Assembly: GCF_900120175.1 (NCBI RefSeq)
Contig: NZ_FQLF01000005.1
Location: 560,501-624,500 of the forward strand
Direction of reading: 5' to 3'
Origin: Oceanicoccus sp. KOV_DT_Chl
GTDB taxonomy: Bacteria > Pseudomonadota > Gammaproteobacteria > Pseudomonadales > Dasaniaceae
DNA: 64,000 nucleotides
Shown: positions 61,610 through 64,000 of the stretch, one piece after another
Layout: every line of letters begins with the position of its first letter
How positions within the stretch are numbered: the first letter of the stretch is position 1
The notes under the pieces: model-generated
The model's database searches: none
The model's input: only the letters and a program-made list of their open reading frames with translations
What the model was told of the DNA's origin: nothing
Position numbers and translations under genes: made by a program

Positions 61610-62401
61610 TTGTCTTTTTTTGAAGCCATTATCCTAGGCATTATCCAGGGTTTAACCGAATTTTTACCCGTTAGCAGCAGTGGTCATCTGGAATTAGCCA
61701 AAGCGCTGTTAGGTGACACCAGTATTCCACAGGAAAGTATGCTGTTAACAGTGGTCCTGCATTTCGCTACGGCTTTGGCCACTATTGTTATTTTCCGCAA
61801 GGAAGTCTCGCGGATTGTGTTGGGTTTGTTTCAATTTAAGAATAACGATGAATTACAGTTCTCAATAAAAATCATCGCCAGCATGATTCCCGCCGCCGCT
61901 ATTGGCGTGATCTTTTCCAAGGAGCTGGAAACCTTATTTGATAAACAAATATTACTGGTTGGCTTAATGCTGTGGGTAACCGGATTATTATTATTAGTCG
62001 CTGATAACGCAAAAAATACTGAAAAAGATGTCAGCTTTAAACACGCGATGATTATCGGTATTGCCCAGGCTATTGCCATATTACCGGGTATTTCCCGCTC
62101 GGGCGCGACCATTTCCACCTCGGTATTACTCGGTGTGGACCGTAGCAAAGCTGCCAGCTTTTCCTTTTTGATGGTAGTGCCGCTGATATTTGGCAAGATC
62201 GCCAAGGATATTATGGATGGCGCATTAAACGTCAGTAACGACCATATCAGTGTGATGGCAGCGGGTTTTGTTGCCGCCTTTGTCACCGGCTTATTTGCCT
62301 GCCAATGGATGATTAAACTGGTACGCAATGCACAGCTAAAATATTTTTCTTATTATTGCTTTGTCGTCGGTACTATCGCTATTGTTCATCAATTACTCTA
62401 A
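61610..62401 (+). CDS. uppP: Undecaprenyl-diphosphatase UppP (BacA)
   Basis: 263 residues, start TTG with AGGAG 7-8 bases upstream. Family signatures TEFLPVSSSGHLELAKALLG and PGISRSGATISTSVLLGVDR are intact, with about eight membrane helices. It dephosphorylates undecaprenyl diphosphate for recycling of the cell-wall lipid carrier and confers bacitracin tolerance. The heptamer repeat is in its leader. Confidence 0.93.
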   Translation: MSFFEAIILGIIQGLTEFLPVSSSGHLELAKALLGDTSIPQESMLLTVVLHFATALATIVIFRKEVSRIVLGLFQFKNNDELQFSIKIIASMIPAAAIGVIFSKELETLFDKQILLVGLMLWVTGLLLLVADNAKNTEKDVSFKHAMIIGIAQAIAILPGISRSGATISTSVLLGVDRSKAASFSFLMVVPLIFGKIAKDIMDGALNVSNDHISVMAAGFVAAFVTGLFACQWMIKLVRNAQLKYFSYYCFVVGTIAIVHQLL

Positions 62402-62439
62402 AAAAAGCCTGTCACTTGAACAGTGACAGGCTTTTTTTT
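62401..62439. terminator. Bidirectional terminator between uppP and P450
   Basis: Stem AGCCTGTCACT / AGTGACAGGCT, 5-base loop, A-run left and T-run right. It serves both convergent genes. Confidence 0.93.
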
Positions 62440-62453
62440 GAACACAATCCAAA

Positions 62454-63767
62454 TTAAGCGACCGCAGCTTCCTCTTTAACTTTGCCTGCACTCTTAACTT
62501 CCGGATCAAAGGTAATCGGCATTTTCTTAATACCATTGACCAGACTAGAACGCGTATATTCAACCTCACCCGCAAACTTGGGGTGACGTAGACGCGGGAT
62601 AATTTCTTCAAACATGATCCGCACTTCCAACCGCGCCAAATGCGAACCTAAACAGAAATGCTGACCGATGCCGAACGAGCGGTGCTCTTTATATAAGTCA
62701 GGCATCCGTTCCGCGCGACGCACATCAAAAGTCATTGCATCGTCACCAAAGATTTTTTCATCATGATTGACCGTGTGGTAATGCAGAATGATTTTGTCGC
62801 CTTTTTTGATTTGCTGGCCACCCACCACCGCATCTTCCAAAGCTTCACGGCGCATTAAAATAAAGGCTGTGTTATAGCGCAGCATTTCTTCACAGGCGTT
62901 GGGAATTTTATCGGGGTTTTCGACTAAATACTCAATTTGCTCGGGGTTTTCCATCAACAACCGCATGCCGTGGCTGGTAATAGTCCGGGTCGATTCATTG
63001 CCCGCAGCAATCAACATCAGGAAAAACCAAACAAATTCATCTTCATTAAAACCATCTTCGCCGTTGGTGCCGGCCAATAGCGCCCCAATCATATTGTCCT
63101 TGGGGTTTTCCTTGTGCTCTGCGGCCAGTTTCATGGCGTAGGTGATAACGTTGATTGACGCCATTTCAGTCTCTTCTTTAGAGACCGACATGGTTGGATC
63201 TTCATTAAACATCATAGTATTGGTCCACTCGAAAAAATCTTTACGATCTTCAGGCGGGATACCACATAATTCCAAAATTGCTAACAATGGCAACTCAGCA
63301 GCCACTTCCTCAACAAATTCACACTCACCTCTGGCAGCTACTTGATCAATAATATTTCTGGCATGCTCACGAAAACGGGCTTCATAGGAATCCACTTTCT
63401 TGGGGGTAAATACTGAGCGTACAATTTTACGCGAGGTTAAATGGCGCGGCGGATCCATATTAATGGTCATGTGCTTATGAATTGTTTCAATTTCTTCCGG
63501 TGACCATTCGTCGGCTAACGCGGTGGCTTTTTCGCTGGAAAAAACGGCTGGGTTTTTGGAGATCTGATCGATCTCATCACGCCCTGTTACCAACCAATAA
63601 GGGCGGCCACGGGTGGGATCATCCATCCAGTGGATGGGGCCCGAATCACGAATACGCTTGAGCTCATCGTAGGGCATGCCTTCGGCATAGGTCTCCGGAT
63701 CGATCAGATTCGAAAAATTGGCAAAAGGGCAACGGCCCTCAGCAGCTACATTGGGATTATCACTCAT
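62454..63767 (-). CDS. Cytochrome P450
   Basis: 437 residues. I-helix AAGNESTRTITSHG, K-helix ExxR in CEEMLRYNTAF, and the haem loop FGIGQHFCLGSHLARLE with the ligand Cys. The N-terminus (DPETYAEGMPYDELKRIRD) and INMDPPRHLTSRKIVRSVFTP resemble the CYP125/CYP142 and related bacterial steroid or terpene hydroxylases. It would need ferredoxin and reductase partners, which are not in the window. It fits the degradative theme of the region. Confidence 0.92.
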   Translation of the reverse strand: MSDNPNVAAEGRCPFANFSNLIDPETYAEGMPYDELKRIRDSGPIHWMDDPTRGRPYWLVTGRDEIDQISKNPAVFSSEKATALADEWSPEEIETIHKHMTINMDPPRHLTSRKIVRSVFTPKKVDSYEARFREHARNIIDQVAARGECEFVEEVAAELPLLAILELCGIPPEDRKDFFEWTNTMMFNEDPTMSVSKEETEMASINVITYAMKLAAEHKENPKDNMIGALLAGTNGEDGFNEDEFVWFFLMLIAAGNESTRTITSHGMRLLMENPEQIEYLVENPDKIPNACEEMLRYNTAFILMRREALEDAVVGGQQIKKGDKIILHYHTVNHDEKIFGDDAMTFDVRRAERMPDLYKEHRSFGIGQHFCLGSHLARLEVRIMFEEIIPRLRHPKFAGEVEYTRSSLVNGIKKMPITFDPEVKSAGKVKEEAAVA

Positions 63768-64000
63768 CGTACTATCCTCACAACTCGGTGTTATTCATTG
63801 ATCTGCAGCGAACACAGGGGGTAATTCAGTAACCCATGCTCACTTTAACTAATGGTTATTAGTTTCAATCATACAAAAGCTCAAAAAGGATGCAAGAGCT
63901 GAAAGGCTAAATTCTTTCTTATTACCAAAGGCTGGCGCTGGCGGCATTTATTTTAATCGCAAATATTTTACTAAGCTTTTGAAATATATGAATTTAAATT

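Noticed and set aside
1-64000. Integron integrase, tRNA, rRNA or riboswitch
   Set aside because: I looked for integrase-like motifs, tRNA cloverleaf ends and rRNA signatures and saw none; a covariance search would be needed to exclude small RNAs.

Overview
This window looks like the chromosome of a marine gammaproteobacterium. That placement is an inference from gene content and a base composition near 45-50% G+C; I would guess a Cellvibrionales/Spongiibacteraceae-type aerobic degrader of lipids or steroids. The supporting genes are two large TonB-dependent receptors, several acyl-CoA dehydrogenases, MaoC, SDR and thiolase genes, a P450, AraC-type regulators, and the housekeeping genes hrpB, queC, guaD, sseA and uppP. 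I found no rRNA, tRNA, CRISPR array or integrase.

Layout. 0.3-1.5 kb: a secreted alpha/beta hydrolase with an Asp-Pro linker. 1.5-5.8 kb: an SDR/MaoC/acyl-CoA dehydrogenase operon with a divergent XRE-MLTR regulator. 5.8-9.7 kb: a PhnD-like binding protein and a TonB receptor. 10.0-20.0 kb: a long minus-strand catabolic cluster (SDR, SCP2-type thiolase, DUF3604 protein, two saccharopine-dehydrogenase-like oxidoreductases, a membrane protein, an acyl-CoA ligase, an acyl-CoA dehydrogenase), followed by a divergent AraC regulator. A 21-bp-spaced direct repeat lies upstream of the AraC gene and acyl-CoA dehydrogenase, the thiolase, and (weaker) the TonB receptor, which suggests one regulon. 21.2-30.1 kb: a degenerate receiver protein, a sigma54 activator without its phospho-acceptor Asp, a good sigma54 promoter, three DUF4402 pilin-like proteins, a PapD-like chaperone and an usher-like outer-membrane protein, together an atypical chaperone-usher surface system. 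30.1-37.2 kb: two AraC regulators, a second TonB receptor and a multidomain lipoprotein.

The most unusual part is a pair of gene-cassette arrays without an integrase, at 37.4-39.9 kb and 53.5-58.8 kb. All cassette genes are on the minus strand and most are separated by attC-like sites (left edge AACGC, right edge GTTA/GTTG, imperfect palindrome between). Both arrays begin with the same leader of about 330 bp. The leader carries a sigma70-like promoter pointing into the cassettes, two further CGTTAGG motifs and an attC-like hairpin. Both regions are bracketed by inverted copies of the same element of about 93 bp. Cassette products include lipoproteins, a membrane protein, an HNH-type protein, a possible PD-(D/E)xK-like protein and unknowns.

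Between the arrays lie core genes: a PRPP-binding transferase and guaD, queC, hrpB, an exported SDR, a frameshifted flavoprotein, a DMT exporter, a methyltransferase, a CULT-domain protein and an RluA-type pseudouridine synthase. After the second array come sseA, DUF2244 (behind a MITE-like element), an exported hydratase-like protein, uppP and a P450. At least five genes (queC, sseA, the methyltransferase, the flavoprotein, a cassette lipoprotein) are each restored by adding single bases, nearly all in homopolymer runs. This pattern looks more like sequencing error than real gene decay.
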